From Riemerella columbina DSM 16469 (GTDB lineage Bacteria; Bacteroidota; Bacteroidia; Flavobacteriales; Weeksellaceae): a stretch of 64,000 nt of DNA. Shown in pieces: positions 42,325 to 52,537 of the stretch. The stretch is taken from positions 62,001 through 126,000 of the forward strand of contig NZ_KB894251.1 of NCBI RefSeq assembly GCF_000374405.1. The letters run 5' to 3'. The translations under genes were made by a program, and so were the position numbers. The notes under the pieces are model-generated. The model worked only from the letters and a program-made list of their open reading frames with translations, did not search any database and was not told the origin of the DNA. Every line of letters starts with the position of its first letter. Position 1 is the first letter of the stretch.

Positions 42325-44021
42325 TGTTTAAACGCTGGTGTCACATATTATTTTGGATTTGGTCTGCAAGTATCTACGGGCAGGTGACTTTCCATGCCGA
42401 TACTGATTTAAAGGAACTCAAAGCAAACGAAGCCGTAAGGTTTACCGTATTTCTACAAATCAATGGTGCGGAATATGTTCAAGAATCGCTATTACAGTTA
42501 CCCGATTTTTCAAAATTTGATGTGATAGACGATGGCTCTACACGAAACACCTTTGTAGACCCAGCCAAAAATATCGCCGTTGCCCAAGTGGTATACCAAG
42601 TGCTATTATTGCCTAAAAAAGCAGGAAAGATAAAAATGGGAAGTGCCTTGGTGACCATCAATGGAAAAATCTATAAAACCGAACCTTTTGATATTTTAGT
42701 AGAAGGCAAATCCGAGCCTGCTACCGTAGCCAAAGCCAATGACGAAATACAACTAAAACTACAATCTAAATCCAAAAGAGTTTATCAAAACCAACCAACC
42801 ATTGTGGTATTGAGAGCCTTTACGAAAAATATAGACAATTTCCAGAAACTATCTGATATCAAAATTCCAAAGACCAACGGACTTACATTCTACCCTATAT
42901 CGCAGAAAACAAACGATATAGAGCAAGGGTCGGGTAATTTATCGCTATCCAAAGTATTAGGCGTCTATTTACTTTATTCTACCCAAGGGGGCACTGTGGA
43001 AATTCCAGAAATATCTGCTAAAGTTTCTAATGCAGGAAAAACGGAAAAGGTCAACACCCAAAAAGTAGATTTAAAAATCAAAACGCTTCCTAAAAATGCC
43101 CCTCAAAATTTTAAAAATGCGGTGGGCGATTTTAAATTAGATATCAACTATCCTGATGATAAAGAATTAGAATTAGATCAGCCCACAAAAGTAACGATAA
43201 AACTTTCAGGAATTGGAAATTTTGATAAAATTCAATTACCAAAAATTATTAATAACTCCAAATTCCAAACATTCCAACCTAAAATATCTAAATCTATAAA
43301 GCCTTCTACTCAAGGACTAAAAGGCAGTGTTCAAGCAGAATATATCATCATTCCAAAAGATTCAGGGGATTTATCTATTGCGGTAGAACCTTTCTCTTTT
43401 TTCAACCTTAAACATGAACAATACGAAACCATAAGTCCTGAAATACAACATTTTAAAACTAAAACAGCCGCTAGTGAGACTATTAATGACCAACAGATTG
43501 AAAAAATGATAGACAACACCAACAAAATGTTGGATTTGGTAAAATTACCTCATATTGATAAAAAGCAATCTGAATCTAAAAATCGTTGGTTATTCTATGG
43601 ACTAAATCTTATTGGATTATTAATTATTGCTAGTCTTTTTTACTTTTTCATAAAAAACAGAAGGAAAATCAAAAAATCTATAATTCATTTAAAATCAGAA
43701 TATACCGAAACTAAGCCAGAATTAAATTTTGATTTTGAACACAACTACTCTCAACTAAAAAGTGCTTTAGAAGAAAAAAATGACACTTTATTCTTCAAGG
43801 CGTTTCAAGATTTACAAGAGAAAACCATGGCTTATCTAGATACGAGTTATACTAAACTCAACCATACGATAGAAGCAAAATATGGTCATAGAGTAGCGGA
43901 AGAATATCGTCTTTTAGTTTCTAAAATAGAAGTAGAAAAATATACCCCTATTAAGGATTGGGAGCAACTGAACCAATTGTATTATGAAATCATTAATTGG
44001 CATCATCGCATTGTGGGATAA
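42324..44021 (+). CDS. batD: BatD, membrane protein with beta-sandwich domains
   Basis: 565 residues from the ATG at 42324, which shares one base with the batC stop; an upstream TTG would not improve it. It has a signal peptide (FKRWCHILFWIWSASIYG), several beta-sandwich domains in the periplasm (to about 405), one membrane helix (about 425-450) and a cytoplasmic helical tail. It ends the operon here: no batE-like gene follows, which is unusual compared with the full batABCDE set. Confidence 0.88.
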   Translation: MFKRWCHILFWIWSASIYGQVTFHADTDLKELKANEAVRFTVFLQINGAEYVQESLLQLPDFSKFDVIDDGSTRNTFVDPAKNIAVAQVVYQVLLLPKKAGKIKMGSALVTINGKIYKTEPFDILVEGKSEPATVAKANDEIQLKLQSKSKRVYQNQPTIVVLRAFTKNIDNFQKLSDIKIPKTNGLTFYPISQKTNDIEQGSGNLSLSKVLGVYLLYSTQGGTVEIPEISAKVSNAGKTEKVNTQKVDLKIKTLPKNAPQNFKNAVGDFKLDINYPDDKELELDQPTKVTIKLSGIGNFDKIQLPKIINNSKFQTFQPKISKSIKPSTQGLKGSVQAEYIIIPKDSGDLSIAVEPFSFFNLKHEQYETISPEIQHFKTKTAASETINDQQIEKMIDNTNKMLDLVKLPHIDKKQSESKNRWLFYGLNLIGLLIIASLFYFFIKNRRKIKKSIIHLKSEYTETKPELNFDFEHNYSQLKSALEEKNDTLFFKAFQDLQEKTMAYLDTSYTKLNHTIEAKYGHRVAEEYRLLVSKIEVEKYTPIKDWEQLNQLYYEIINWHHRIVG

Positions 44022-44058
44022 CCAATATTTATTCTTACTTTTGCAAAAAATTTAAATA

Positions 44059-44661
44059 ATGGATTTTATCGGGGATTTTTCAATCAAAGAATCAATGACC
44101 AGTTTTATGGTCTTATTTGCGGTAATTGATATAGTAGGGTCTATCCCAATTATTGTATCGTTAAGAAAACGCTTTGGGCATATCGAGTCAGAAAAAGCGG
44201 CGATTGTGTCTGGCGTATTAATGATTTCTTTTTTGTTTATTGGGGACAAAATTCTACAATTTATTGGTGTTGATGTCAATTCATTTGCCATTGCAGGGGC
44301 TTTGGTTATTTTCGTGATTGCCTTAGAGATGATTTTAGGGATAGAAATTCATAAAGCTGGGGAAGTTAATGCCGCGTCTATTGTGCCTATTGCTTTTCCA
44401 TTAGTTGCTGGTGCTGGGACTCTTACCACTACCCTATCACTTCGTGCAGAATATAGCCCCATTAATATCATTATCGGGATTGTGCTTAATATTGTGGTGA
44501 TTTATATCGTATTAAAATCTGCCAATTGGCTAGAGAAAAAATTAGGAGATGCTACTTTAATGATTTTCCAAAAGGTATTTGGTATCATATTATTAGCTAT
44601 TTCTATCAAGCTATTTACGGCTAATTTTGCTCAATTAATTTCTAATTATATTAATATTTAA
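44059..44661 (+). CDS. MarC-family membrane protein
   Basis: 200 residues with about six membrane helices and the family pattern FAVIDIVGSIPIIVSLRKRFG near the start. MarC proteins have no settled substrate, and the old link to multiple antibiotic resistance has not held up. A TACTTTTG box (44036-44043) with TTG 22 bases upstream probably drives it. The small gene that follows is separated by 9 bases. Confidence 0.9.
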   Translation: MDFIGDFSIKESMTSFMVLFAVIDIVGSIPIIVSLRKRFGHIESEKAAIVSGVLMISFLFIGDKILQFIGVDVNSFAIAGALVIFVIALEMILGIEIHKAGEVNAASIVPIAFPLVAGAGTLTTTLSLRAEYSPINIIIGIVLNIVVIYIVLKSANWLEKKLGDATLMIFQKVFGIILLAISIKLFTANFAQLISNYINI

Positions 44662-44670
44662 TTCATCATT

Positions 44671-44865
44671 ATGAAACTTTTTTATAAAATCTTTCTAATT
44701 ATATTCATTATTTTTATCGGGATTAATCTTTATGCCATAGATTGGAATTTAGGATTTATGGATAATGAAAATACCAAGTTCATCTTTTCTATTGCTGCTG
44801 GAATTTTAGGTATTTTATTGGTTTTTGTGTTACATAACTGGAGCCGATTATCGGATAAAAAGTAA
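44671..44865 (+). CDS. Small two-helix membrane protein
   Basis: 64 residues with two hydrophobic helices (about 4-24 and 38-56) joined by a polar loop, ending in SRLSDKK. It follows the MarC gene by nine bases and probably shares its transcript. No family recognised. Confidence 0.6.
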   Translation: MKLFYKIFLIIFIIFIGINLYAIDWNLGFMDNENTKFIFSIAAGILGILLVFVLHNWSRLSDKK

Positions 44866-44926
44866 GTGGAAAATATCCTTACTAAAAAATCCTACAACTA
44901 TTTTCAGAACGGGATAACATTATACA

Positions 44927-44962
44927 AAAAAAGTCCAAACAACTAATCGTTTGGACTTTTTT
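44927..44962. terminator. Bidirectional terminator between small membrane gene and dipeptidase
   Basis: AAAAAAGTCCAAAC and GTTTGGACTTTTTT pair perfectly around an eight-base loop. Its A/T runs on both sides suit the two convergent genes. Confidence 0.92.
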
Positions 44963-44986
44963 AACTTTATAGTAAAGTCAATCATT

Positions 44987-46378
44987 TTACTGACTTTTCA
45001 TCTCTGTGTAATATTGGAAAAAGTACGGAATACTTTCAATACCTTTGTAGAAATTAAATAGTCCATAGTGTTCATTTGGCGAGTGGATGGCATCGGTGTC
45101 TAGACCAAAGCCCATCAGTACGCATTTAGCGTTAAGCACTTCTTCAAATAAAGCCGTGATAGGGATACTTCCACCACTTCTAAATGGTAAGACTTCTTTA
45201 CCAAAAGTTTTTTCCATCGCTTTTTTAGCCGCCTTAAATTCTTCGGTATCACTTTTTAGGACATAAGGCATTCCTCCGTGGTGTGGCGTTACAGTAACTT
45301 TTACACTATCTGGGGCAATATTCATAAAGTGTTTAGAAAACTTTTCGGTAATTTCTTCCGGCGTTTGGTTGGGTACTAAACGCATAGAGATTTTTGCAAA
45401 GGCTTTGGAAGGAATTACAGTTTTTGCACCTTCGCCAGTGTAGCCACCCCACATCCCATTAACATCTAAAGTTGGACGAATAGAGGCACGCTCCAAAGTT
45501 GTATAGCCTTCCTCACCTTGTACGCCTTTTAGCCCAATTGCTTTTTTAAAGGATTCTACATCATCTTTTAATTTATTCATTTCGGCACGCTCTTCTGGCG
45601 ATACCACTTCTACATTATCGTAAAAACCTTCTACTGTAATTTTACCTTCATCGTCAATTAAACTGCCTATCATTTTTGATAACACATTAATAGGGTTTGG
45701 CACAGCACCACCATACAAACCAGAGTGTAAATCTCGATTAGGTCCTTCCACTTCTACTTCTACATAACTAAGCCCTCTAAGCCCCGTGGTTACAGTAGGT
45801 TGCTCCATAGAATACAATCCTGTATCCGAGATTAAAATCACATCACAAGATAATTTTTCTTTATTTTCCTTTAAGAAATCGGCAAGACTTGATGAGCCTA
45901 CTTCTTCTTCCCCTTCAATGATGAATTTCACATTACAAGGTAGACTATTGGTTCTCATCATCGCTTCAAATGCTTTTAAGTGCATAAAAAACTGACCTTT
46001 ATCATCAGCAGCGCCTCTCGCAAAAATGGCACCTTCTGGATGGAGTGGCGTTTCCTTTACCACAGGCTCAAACGGTCCACTTTCCCATAATTCCAATGGG
46101 TCTGGCGGTTGCACATCGTAGTGACCATAAACCAAAACCGTAGGTAATGAAGGATTGATCATTTTCTGACCAAAAACAATTGGATAGCCTTTCGTTTCGC
46201 AAACTTTTACATCCTCTGCCCCTGCATTTTTAAGGTGTTCCGCTACGGCATCGGCACAGTCTAAAACATCTTGATTATAAGCTGGATCGGCACTTATAGA
46301 AGCTATTTTCAGTAATTCTATTAACTCGTCTAGAAATTTTTGTTTGTGTTCTTTAATGTAATTTTGTGTCTCTTGCAT
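44987..46378 (-). CDS. M20-family dipeptidase
   Basis: 463 residues. Metal-binding motifs of M20 peptidases are present: YGHYDVQPPDP, GAADDKGQFFMHL and the EGEEEVGSSSL catalytic glutamate pair. The lid domain carries DLHSGLYGG. It removes amino acids from dipeptides or similar substrates as a two-zinc cytosolic enzyme. No signal peptide. Typical length for the carnosinase-like group. Transcribed alone, convergent with the MarC unit. Confidence 0.93.
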   Translation of the reverse strand: MQETQNYIKEHKQKFLDELIELLKIASISADPAYNQDVLDCADAVAEHLKNAGAEDVKVCETKGYPIVFGQKMINPSLPTVLVYGHYDVQPPDPLELWESGPFEPVVKETPLHPEGAIFARGAADDKGQFFMHLKAFEAMMRTNSLPCNVKFIIEGEEEVGSSSLADFLKENKEKLSCDVILISDTGLYSMEQPTVTTGLRGLSYVEVEVEGPNRDLHSGLYGGAVPNPINVLSKMIGSLIDDEGKITVEGFYDNVEVVSPEERAEMNKLKDDVESFKKAIGLKGVQGEEGYTTLERASIRPTLDVNGMWGGYTGEGAKTVIPSKAFAKISMRLVPNQTPEEITEKFSKHFMNIAPDSVKVTVTPHHGGMPYVLKSDTEEFKAAKKAMEKTFGKEVLPFRSGGSIPITALFEEVLNAKCVLMGFGLDTDAIHSPNEHYGLFNFYKGIESIPYFFQYYTEMKSQ

Positions 46379-46625
46379 TAGTTTAAATTTTGATTGAGTA
46401 AAGATAAAACTTTTTGATGGATTGGGAAAATGGTGGTTTAATTCTGCTCAAATTCCTTAATTAATCAAAGAATTTATTCTTATTAACCGATAGCAAAATC
46501 TTTATTGTCCTAAAACTAAAAAACTGATTTTTCTCAAATGTTAACAAAAATTAATATTAGAATTTCGCCGACTACTTTTTTATGATGATATTTGCTCTAC
46601 GAAAATTATAATAACAATTTAAAAC

Positions 46626-47264
46626 ATGGGAATAGGAAATATTTTTAAAGCATTCCAGCCAAAAGACAAGGTGTTTTTTGCGCTTTTTGAAAAAATGGCA
46701 AATACTTTAGTGGATATGTCCAAAACTTTTCACGAAGGAATTAAAAATTTTGATGCTAATGACGATGAATTTCTAAAGAAAATTAGTGACTTCGAGCATC
46801 AAAATGATGATATGACTCACCAAATTTATGTGGAGTTAGGTAAAAACTTCATTACCCCTTTCGATAGAGAAGACATCCATCATCTTGCCAGTGGTTTAGA
46901 TGATATTGCAGACTATATCTACGCATCTTCAAAATATATTCTACTTTATAAAAGCCCAGAAAACCAAGCGTTTGAAGAATTAGCATTATTAATTCATAAA
47001 GCATGTTTGCAAATTCAAGTAGCGATTGAAAATTTAAAAGAGTTTAAAAATCCTGCCGCAGTAAAAGAAGCCTCTATTAAGATTAATAGTATAGAAAATA
47101 TCGCCGATGATGTGCATAGCAATGCTATGACAAAACTTTTTGAAACTACAGATGCCATTAATGTCATTAAAGTAAGTAAAGTATTGGACTACTTAGAAGA
47201 AGTGACCGACAAGGCAGAAGATGTAGCAGATATTTTAAATAATATCATCATTAAATACGCTTAA
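46626..47264 (+). CDS. PhoU-like DUF47 protein
   Basis: 212 residues, all helical, with the DUF47 layout of paired helical bundles including DFEHQNDDMTHQIY and DREDIHHLASGLDDIADY. DUF47 proteins are usual partners of Pit transporters and probably regulate them. The Pit gene follows 20 bases downstream. Confidence 0.92.
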   Translation: MGIGNIFKAFQPKDKVFFALFEKMANTLVDMSKTFHEGIKNFDANDDEFLKKISDFEHQNDDMTHQIYVELGKNFITPFDREDIHHLASGLDDIADYIYASSKYILLYKSPENQAFEELALLIHKACLQIQVAIENLKEFKNPAAVKEASIKINSIENIADDVHSNAMTKLFETTDAINVIKVSKVLDYLEEVTDKAEDVADILNNIIIKYA

Positions 47265-47283
47265 TTCAACAAAATATTAAAGT

Positions 47284-48426
47284 ATGAGTTTTCCGATACT
47301 TCTTATCGTGATCATTGCATTAGCTCTGGTTTTCGACTATATCAACGGCTTCCACGATGCTGCCAATTCTATTGCTACCATTGTTTCTACTAAGGTATTG
47401 ACCCCCTTCCAAGCAGTACTTTGGGCTGCACTTTGGAATTTTGCAGCATTTTTTATTGCCTTTTACATTGTAGGGGAATTTAAAATTGGAAATACCATCG
47501 CAAAAACCGTTAATGAAGATTTCATCAATTTAGAAGTGATTTTTGCAGGGCTTGTAGCCGCTATCGCATGGAATTTATTGACATGGTGGTTTGGGATTCC
47601 ATCTTCTTCGTCCCATACCTTAATTGGGGGATTTTTAGGTGCAGCGCTGATGCACGCTTTAGTTACAGATTATCATCAAATCGCCTTGGCACAAGCAGAC
47701 TTATCTACTTTTGAAACGATAAAATTGGCTTTTAAGCAACTCTTTAGCCAAGATGTAGTAAAGTACGGTAAAGTAATTCCCATCTTCCTATTTATCTTTA
47801 TGGCACCCTTTATAGGGATGGTAGTTTCTATAATTATCACTCTGATTATCATTAATATTTGTAAAAGATCCAACCCTCATAAAGCGGAAAAAGCCTTTAA
47901 AAAATTACAATTGGTATCGTCAGCGTTGTTTAGTTTAGGTCATGGTTTGAACGATGCTCAGAAAGTGATGGGGATTATCGGTGCGGGTGTGATCTACTAT
48001 CATGTGTCTATGGTAGGTGGGGATGATATCTATGCTACCATGCCCGCTGCTGATCGTTTTAATTTCTTTGCTAAGCACTATGTTTGGGTACCTATTGCCT
48101 CTTTCGTAGCCATCGCTTTGGGGACTATGAGTGGCGGATGGAAGATTGTAAAAACTATGGGAACTAGAATTACCAAAGTAACGCCATTAGAAGGTGTAAG
48201 TGCGGAAACCGCTGGTGCATTAACGCTATTCCTTACCGACCATTTCGGTATTCCTGTATCCACTACCCATACCATTACAGGATCTATTATTGGCGTGGGA
48301 CTTACCAAAAGAGTATCTGCCGTGCGTTGGGGGATTACCATCAGCCTATTGTGGGCGTGGATATTAACCATTCCTATTAGTGCTATTGTAGCAGGAATTA
48401 CTTATTTAATCGTGATTATGTTTTAA
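47284..48426 (+). CDS. Low-affinity inorganic phosphate transporter (Pit family)
   Basis: 380 residues with about ten membrane helices. Both halves hold the phosphate signature: DYINGFHDAANSIATIVSTK and GHGLNDAQKVMGIIGA. It takes up phosphate with a metal or proton. It lies with the DUF47 gene in one operon; the phosphopantetheinyl transferase starts six bases later. Confidence 0.95.
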   Translation: MSFPILLIVIIALALVFDYINGFHDAANSIATIVSTKVLTPFQAVLWAALWNFAAFFIAFYIVGEFKIGNTIAKTVNEDFINLEVIFAGLVAAIAWNLLTWWFGIPSSSSHTLIGGFLGAALMHALVTDYHQIALAQADLSTFETIKLAFKQLFSQDVVKYGKVIPIFLFIFMAPFIGMVVSIIITLIIINICKRSNPHKAEKAFKKLQLVSSALFSLGHGLNDAQKVMGIIGAGVIYYHVSMVGGDDIYATMPAADRFNFFAKHYVWVPIASFVAIALGTMSGGWKIVKTMGTRITKVTPLEGVSAETAGALTLFLTDHFGIPVSTTHTITGSIIGVGLTKRVSAVRWGITISLLWAWILTIPISAIVAGITYLIVIMF

Positions 48427-48431
48427 GGCTT

Positions 48432-49034
48432 ATGCCACTTTATAAAGAATTTTCAACCCAAGACACGGCACTACTGGTATGGAAGCACCACCCAGATACC
48501 GAGTCTTGGGTTGATGATTTATCGGACGCTACTAATCGTTCAGTTTCTAAACAATATGAAAAATTGATGATTAGAAAAATGTTGCAATCAGCATTACCGA
48601 ATCATCAATTATGTTACGAAGATAATGGCTCACCTTATGTAGAACCGCTATCTGCAAAGATTTCTATCAGCCATTCTTATCCATTCGCCGCACTAGCGAT
48701 TTCAAATCAAAATATTGGAATTGATATTGAAAAACAACAGCCGAAAATCCTGAGAATTAAATCTAAATTTTTATCTGATACCGAATTAAAATGGCTTAAA
48801 AATGATGATTTAGCACTTCTAACTATTATTTGGAGCATCAAAGAAAGTTTGTATAAAATCCACTCTAAGAAGCTTTGGTCGTTTAGAGTGCATTATCACA
48901 TTGATGAATTTTCGCTTAGTTCTTTAGACCATATTTCTTGCCATATTATTGAGAATGAAGAGATAACACATTATAAAGCCTCGGTGCAATTAATTGATAC
49001 AGATTATGTATTAACTGCCGTTTATGAAGTGTAG
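48432..49034 (+). CDS. 4'-phosphopantetheinyl transferase superfamily protein
   Basis: 200 residues with the Sfp-type motifs: ISISHSYPFAALAIS, GIDIE (magnesium-binding) and WSIKESLYK. It moves the phosphopantetheine arm from coenzyme A to a carrier protein. It starts 6 bases after the Pit stop and overlaps the convergent FUSC gene by 13 bases. The carrier is probably a fatty-acid or natural-product one, not determinable here. Confidence 0.92.
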   Translation: MPLYKEFSTQDTALLVWKHHPDTESWVDDLSDATNRSVSKQYEKLMIRKMLQSALPNHQLCYEDNGSPYVEPLSAKISISHSYPFAALAISNQNIGIDIEKQQPKILRIKSKFLSDTELKWLKNDDLALLTIIWSIKESLYKIHSKKLWSFRVHYHIDEFSLSSLDHISCHIIENEEITHYKASVQLIDTDYVLTAVYEV

Positions 49035-51271
49035 TCTTTATTCAGCTGAACAGCAATTTTTCTTTGTTCTTTGGCTACATTATAAATTAATTCTAGCAAC
49101 TCCTGAATGTTTTTTAATTCCGTTAAGTGCGTTACTTGTTTTGGATCTCGATTATTAAAAAACTCGTGCTCATCAATTTCTGCTTTTCGTTTTTTGATGA
49201 GCGATGCCACATAGTCCTCTGGTTGAATATCGCTTTTTTCGATAAGTACCTGACCATAAACTTCCCCATTGAGCAGAGTTTTAGTTTTGCAAAACTCCGC
49301 TTTGATTTTAGTTTCCCAAGAAGAAAAATCAATTTCGGGATAGTGCTTCTTCGTTTTGGCATATTGTGATAACGAGGCGATATAGGCTGTTAATAAATGG
49401 CTCGTCGTCACAAATTGATGGATATCTTCTAATTTTTTCTGTTGTGTTTTAGGGTCAGACAACATGCGTTGAAAATTATCCGAAAGATTCGCTAAGGCTA
49501 TAATGGCATTTTTTCTTAGCAGTCGATACTTTTGGTCGTCTAAATTTTGATGTTGTAACAGGCTTAATACTTCCTCAAAATATTGAAAATTGCAATCTTG
49601 GGACACCTTCATCAAATTTTTATTCTGTGTATGTTCCCAAACTGGCAACACAAAATAGGACACGGCAAATACAACGACAACGGCAATTCCCGTATCAAAA
49701 ATCCTATCTTTTAAAATAGTTTCAAAATTGCCTGGATTTAAAAAATTGAACGCAAGAAATACATAAATCGTCATAAACAAAACTGCCCAAAAGTATTTCG
49801 TCTGAAGCATAGTAAAGCACATCGCCATAGATACAAAAAGCAGTGCTAATAAGACGAATGCATTATGCACAAAATAGATAATCAACGCTCCAAAAATTGC
49901 GCCTACAAAAGTGCCGTACAGCCGAAGTAAATTTCTACTTTTGGTAATGCTATACGCAGGACGCATAATGGCGATAATAGTAATCAAAATCCAGTACGAA
50001 TGCCCCAAACCATGAAAGGTCATTTTAGAAATAGCATATCCGATTAGCATTGCAGTGGTTACCCGAACAGCGTGCCTAAAATGGGTAGATTGTCTAGAAA
50101 AGTTAGTCTTAAACACCTTGAAATTAAGCGGTGCTTCTTTAGGTAAAAATTGTGACAAATCTAATCCCGACGATAAACTTTTAGCCAACTTTATATCATG
50201 TGATGTAATCTTATAAACCGATTTTATTTCCTCCGCAATCTCGGCAATTCGCATCATAATTTGACGCAAAATCATAAATTGGTCTAAAGTCTCGGCAGAG
50301 AGTTTCTTGGTTCTTAAATCAAAATAAGTGTTAAAACAATCTTCGATAATGGCATCGATGTTTTGTTTAGGCTTAGGCTGTTGCCCAATTTGAGTACTCA
50401 CCCCAATATGATTGAGTTCTACGGCTAAAATGTGAAGGGTTTTATTGATTTTAACTAAAATTTTATCTTGACCAAAATTTTTATGTAATGCGCGATAATC
50501 ATTTTCAGAAGTCATCAATTGCTCATAAAGGTCTATACTGCTGATAAAACTCAATACGAGGATTCGGCTTGTGGTGGTAGATTCATTCACAAATTTTCTA
50601 GTTCTAAATATCAGATCTCGCGTATCTTCTTGTATGTTTTTGATTAAAACTTGCTGGGTTAGCAACTGAGAAATCAATTGATCTATATCGGCATTTTTCG
50701 TATAGAATTTAGATTTTATTTCTAAGAATTTTCCCAGTTCTATATAATTATTCCCTACCATCTGTTTCGCCAATTGGTAAGGTTGTAGTTTGGCTAAAAC
50801 CAAAAATAAAACCAGATACCAAATCGTTCCTGAGGTAAATACCAAAATACTTTTTAAAATATGGCTTCCCGTAAGATGCCCATCAATAAAAATAGCGAGA
50901 ACTACCAGAGATAACCCACCTAAAGCAGCTAAACGCTGACCATACACACCTATCATATTGAAAAACAACCCCATTACGATAAGTTCTAAGAATACTAATA
51001 CGGTATAATCTTTTAACAAACTCGCAATAGTCGTCACAAGAAAAAATGAAATGACAGCACCAATTAAAGTGTTACGTCTACGAATATAAGGTCCAGGTTG
51101 GTCTACAAAAGCAATAAAACTGGTTCCCAAAGGAAAGAGAAAAAAATCCTTAAACACCCCAAAATAAGTAAAAAGCAACGAAGGTACTAAAATGGCCAAA
51201 GATATTCTAATACCAGCAAAAGTATGATGATCAGAAAAGAATTTTTTTAGTTCGGTAGCGTAGTTTTTCAT
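49022..51271 (-). CDS. FUSC-family (YccS/YhfK-like) membrane protein
   Basis: 749 residues with two sets of about five membrane helices (residues 20-160 and about 385-530), each followed by a helical cytoplasmic domain. The HSYWILITIIAIMRPAYSITKSR signature helix marks the fusaric-acid-resistance/aluminium-activated-malate-transporter-like group. Such proteins are presumed efflux or aromatic-acid carriers. It overlaps the end of the phosphopantetheinyl transferase gene. A TAAATTTGC box lies just ahead of its ATG. Confidence 0.88.
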   Translation of the reverse strand: MKNYATELKKFFSDHHTFAGIRISLAILVPSLLFTYFGVFKDFFLFPLGTSFIAFVDQPGPYIRRRNTLIGAVISFFLVTTIASLLKDYTVLVFLELIVMGLFFNMIGVYGQRLAALGGLSLVVLAIFIDGHLTGSHILKSILVFTSGTIWYLVLFLVLAKLQPYQLAKQMVGNNYIELGKFLEIKSKFYTKNADIDQLISQLLTQQVLIKNIQEDTRDLIFRTRKFVNESTTTSRILVLSFISSIDLYEQLMTSENDYRALHKNFGQDKILVKINKTLHILAVELNHIGVSTQIGQQPKPKQNIDAIIEDCFNTYFDLRTKKLSAETLDQFMILRQIMMRIAEIAEEIKSVYKITSHDIKLAKSLSSGLDLSQFLPKEAPLNFKVFKTNFSRQSTHFRHAVRVTTAMLIGYAISKMTFHGLGHSYWILITIIAIMRPAYSITKSRNLLRLYGTFVGAIFGALIIYFVHNAFVLLALLFVSMAMCFTMLQTKYFWAVLFMTIYVFLAFNFLNPGNFETILKDRIFDTGIAVVVVFAVSYFVLPVWEHTQNKNLMKVSQDCNFQYFEEVLSLLQHQNLDDQKYRLLRKNAIIALANLSDNFQRMLSDPKTQQKKLEDIHQFVTTSHLLTAYIASLSQYAKTKKHYPEIDFSSWETKIKAEFCKTKTLLNGEVYGQVLIEKSDIQPEDYVASLIKKRKAEIDEHEFFNNRDPKQVTHLTELKNIQELLELIYNVAKEQRKIAVQLNKDYTS

Positions 51272-51334
51272 GGTGCAAATTTAGAAAATCTTAGAACGCA
51301 TATAAAAGTATTATGTACTAAAATAAAATTAGCT

Positions 51335-51739
51335 CTATAAAAACTTTTGTCGTTCTTCGGGCGTTGGTAAATAGCAAGAGGGCGACATTAAATTCATACG
51401 ATGCTTAGCTACCATATCATATAGTTTGTTACGAACCCATTGGGGGATAAATTTCCCCACACTTAATCCCTGAAATTTCCCACCCAAAATACTTCCTATT
51501 TTGATAATGGCATCGGATTTTTTAAGGTAAAACTCTTGTGGCTTCCATAGATATAGCGAATCGAAATCCTTTAAAGGTAAACCACGCTCTTTTAAAAACT
51601 GCTGACCGTACTCAGATTGCAATGCCATAAATCTAAATTGGTCTTTTTCGTCATGCTTTAGCACCCACTGCACCCAACGATTGCATAAGCCACAATCACC
51701 ATCGTATAACAAATAATATTTGGAAGTGTCTAATGGCAT
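51335..51739 (-). CDS. Thiol-disulfide oxidoreductase-like DCC protein (DUF393)
   Basis: 134 residues starting with the family signature YDGDCGLCNRWVQWVL, with paired cysteines at the DCxxC site. It is a small cytoplasmic thioredoxin-like protein. It follows the haem-binding gene by 3 bases on the same strand and probably shares its transcript. Confidence 0.92.
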   Translation of the reverse strand: MPLDTSKYYLLYDGDCGLCNRWVQWVLKHDEKDQFRFMALQSEYGQQFLKERGLPLKDFDSLYLWKPQEFYLKKSDAIIKIGSILGGKFQGLSVGKFIPQWVRNKLYDMVAKHRMNLMSPSCYLPTPEERQKFL

Positions 51740-51742
51740 GAA

Positions 51743-52222
51743 TTAAGGTGTAACAGTTTCAATGATGGTGTTCATCAATCGTGTTTTTTTCGCTTGTTTT
51801 CGAAAGTAGGTTACCAATTCTTCTTTTTGTTCATCGGTTAATTTAGCCTCTTGATGTATGACTATATAAGAACCCAATGGCATTTCCCCCTGTTCTATTT
51901 CATCTGCACATTCGTCTAACTTCCGGGCTTGTACTCTAGGCTCATAAGTAGAAAATGTAGAAAAGTTAAGATGTTTTCTTCCCTCATCTACATGACGCTG
52001 AATAAACCATCCTAAAGGTTGAACTCTGGTATATTTAGGATAAACCGTTTCGTTGGAATGGCAATCATAGCATGCTGTTTTAATGAGTTGTGCCGTAGAT
52101 TCTGGCGTATTTTTAGTATTTAAAAAATCCATTCCTTTGTTGGTAGCAGGAAGACTTTTGTCAATAGGAAAAAACTGAATTAGTATGCCTACGACAAATA
52201 AAATTAAAATTATTTTTTTCAT
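51743..52222 (-). CDS. Haem-binding domain protein with CxxCH
   Basis: 159 residues with an N-terminal signal or anchor helix (KKIILILFVVGILIQFF) and one haem c site CYDCH near residue 50, followed by helices with a possible distal ligand region. It would be a periplasmic monohaem protein of the Bacteroidota Haem_bd type. A TATCTTTGC box lies upstream. It is followed closely by the DCC gene, which may help its thiols. Confidence 0.9.
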   Translation of the reverse strand: MKKIILILFVVGILIQFFPIDKSLPATNKGMDFLNTKNTPESTAQLIKTACYDCHSNETVYPKYTRVQPLGWFIQRHVDEGRKHLNFSTFSTYEPRVQARKLDECADEIEQGEMPLGSYIVIHQEAKLTDEQKEELVTYFRKQAKKTRLMNTIIETVTP

Positions 52223-52475
52223 CTCATTTTATATTTTTCTTGGGCAAAGATACATACTAAAAATCTATTTAAAAAAAATGGTGGAAAGTAAAAATTGACA
52301 GTAAACATTTTTTTGAGTATAGGTTGTGAATTTCAAATCATAGATGATGCTAACTTAGAGCTTAAAAGTGATTTTGTATAGTATAACAAACCGTAGTAGC
52401 ATCTTCTGCGTCAGTAGATTTTAATCTAGTTTAAGCGGTTCTACGAAACAATATAAAGACAAAGTTTCTCATTCT

Positions 52476-52506
52476 TTTGCATTTTTTAAAAATAGTTTTA
52501 TATTTG
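52476..52506 (+). promoter_or_regulatory. Promoter of the acyl-CoA ligase gene
   Basis: TTTG (52476-52479), a 19-base spacer and TATATTTG (52499-52506) match the consensus exactly. The 315-base gap (52223-52537) otherwise holds only a weak inverted repeat (GATGCTA with TAGCATC, about 52345 and 52393) and the box of the haem-binding gene. GGAGGTGAT (52508-52516) looks like a ribosome site but lies too far from the ATG. Confidence 0.85.
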
Positions 52507-52537
52507 GGAGGTGATTATTTATTAATAAAGACAAATT

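Noticed and set aside
52507-52516. Strong ribosome binding site GGAGGTGAT for the acyl-CoA ligase
   Set aside because: It is more than 20 bases from the ATG with no nearer start in frame, and this phylum seldom uses such sites.
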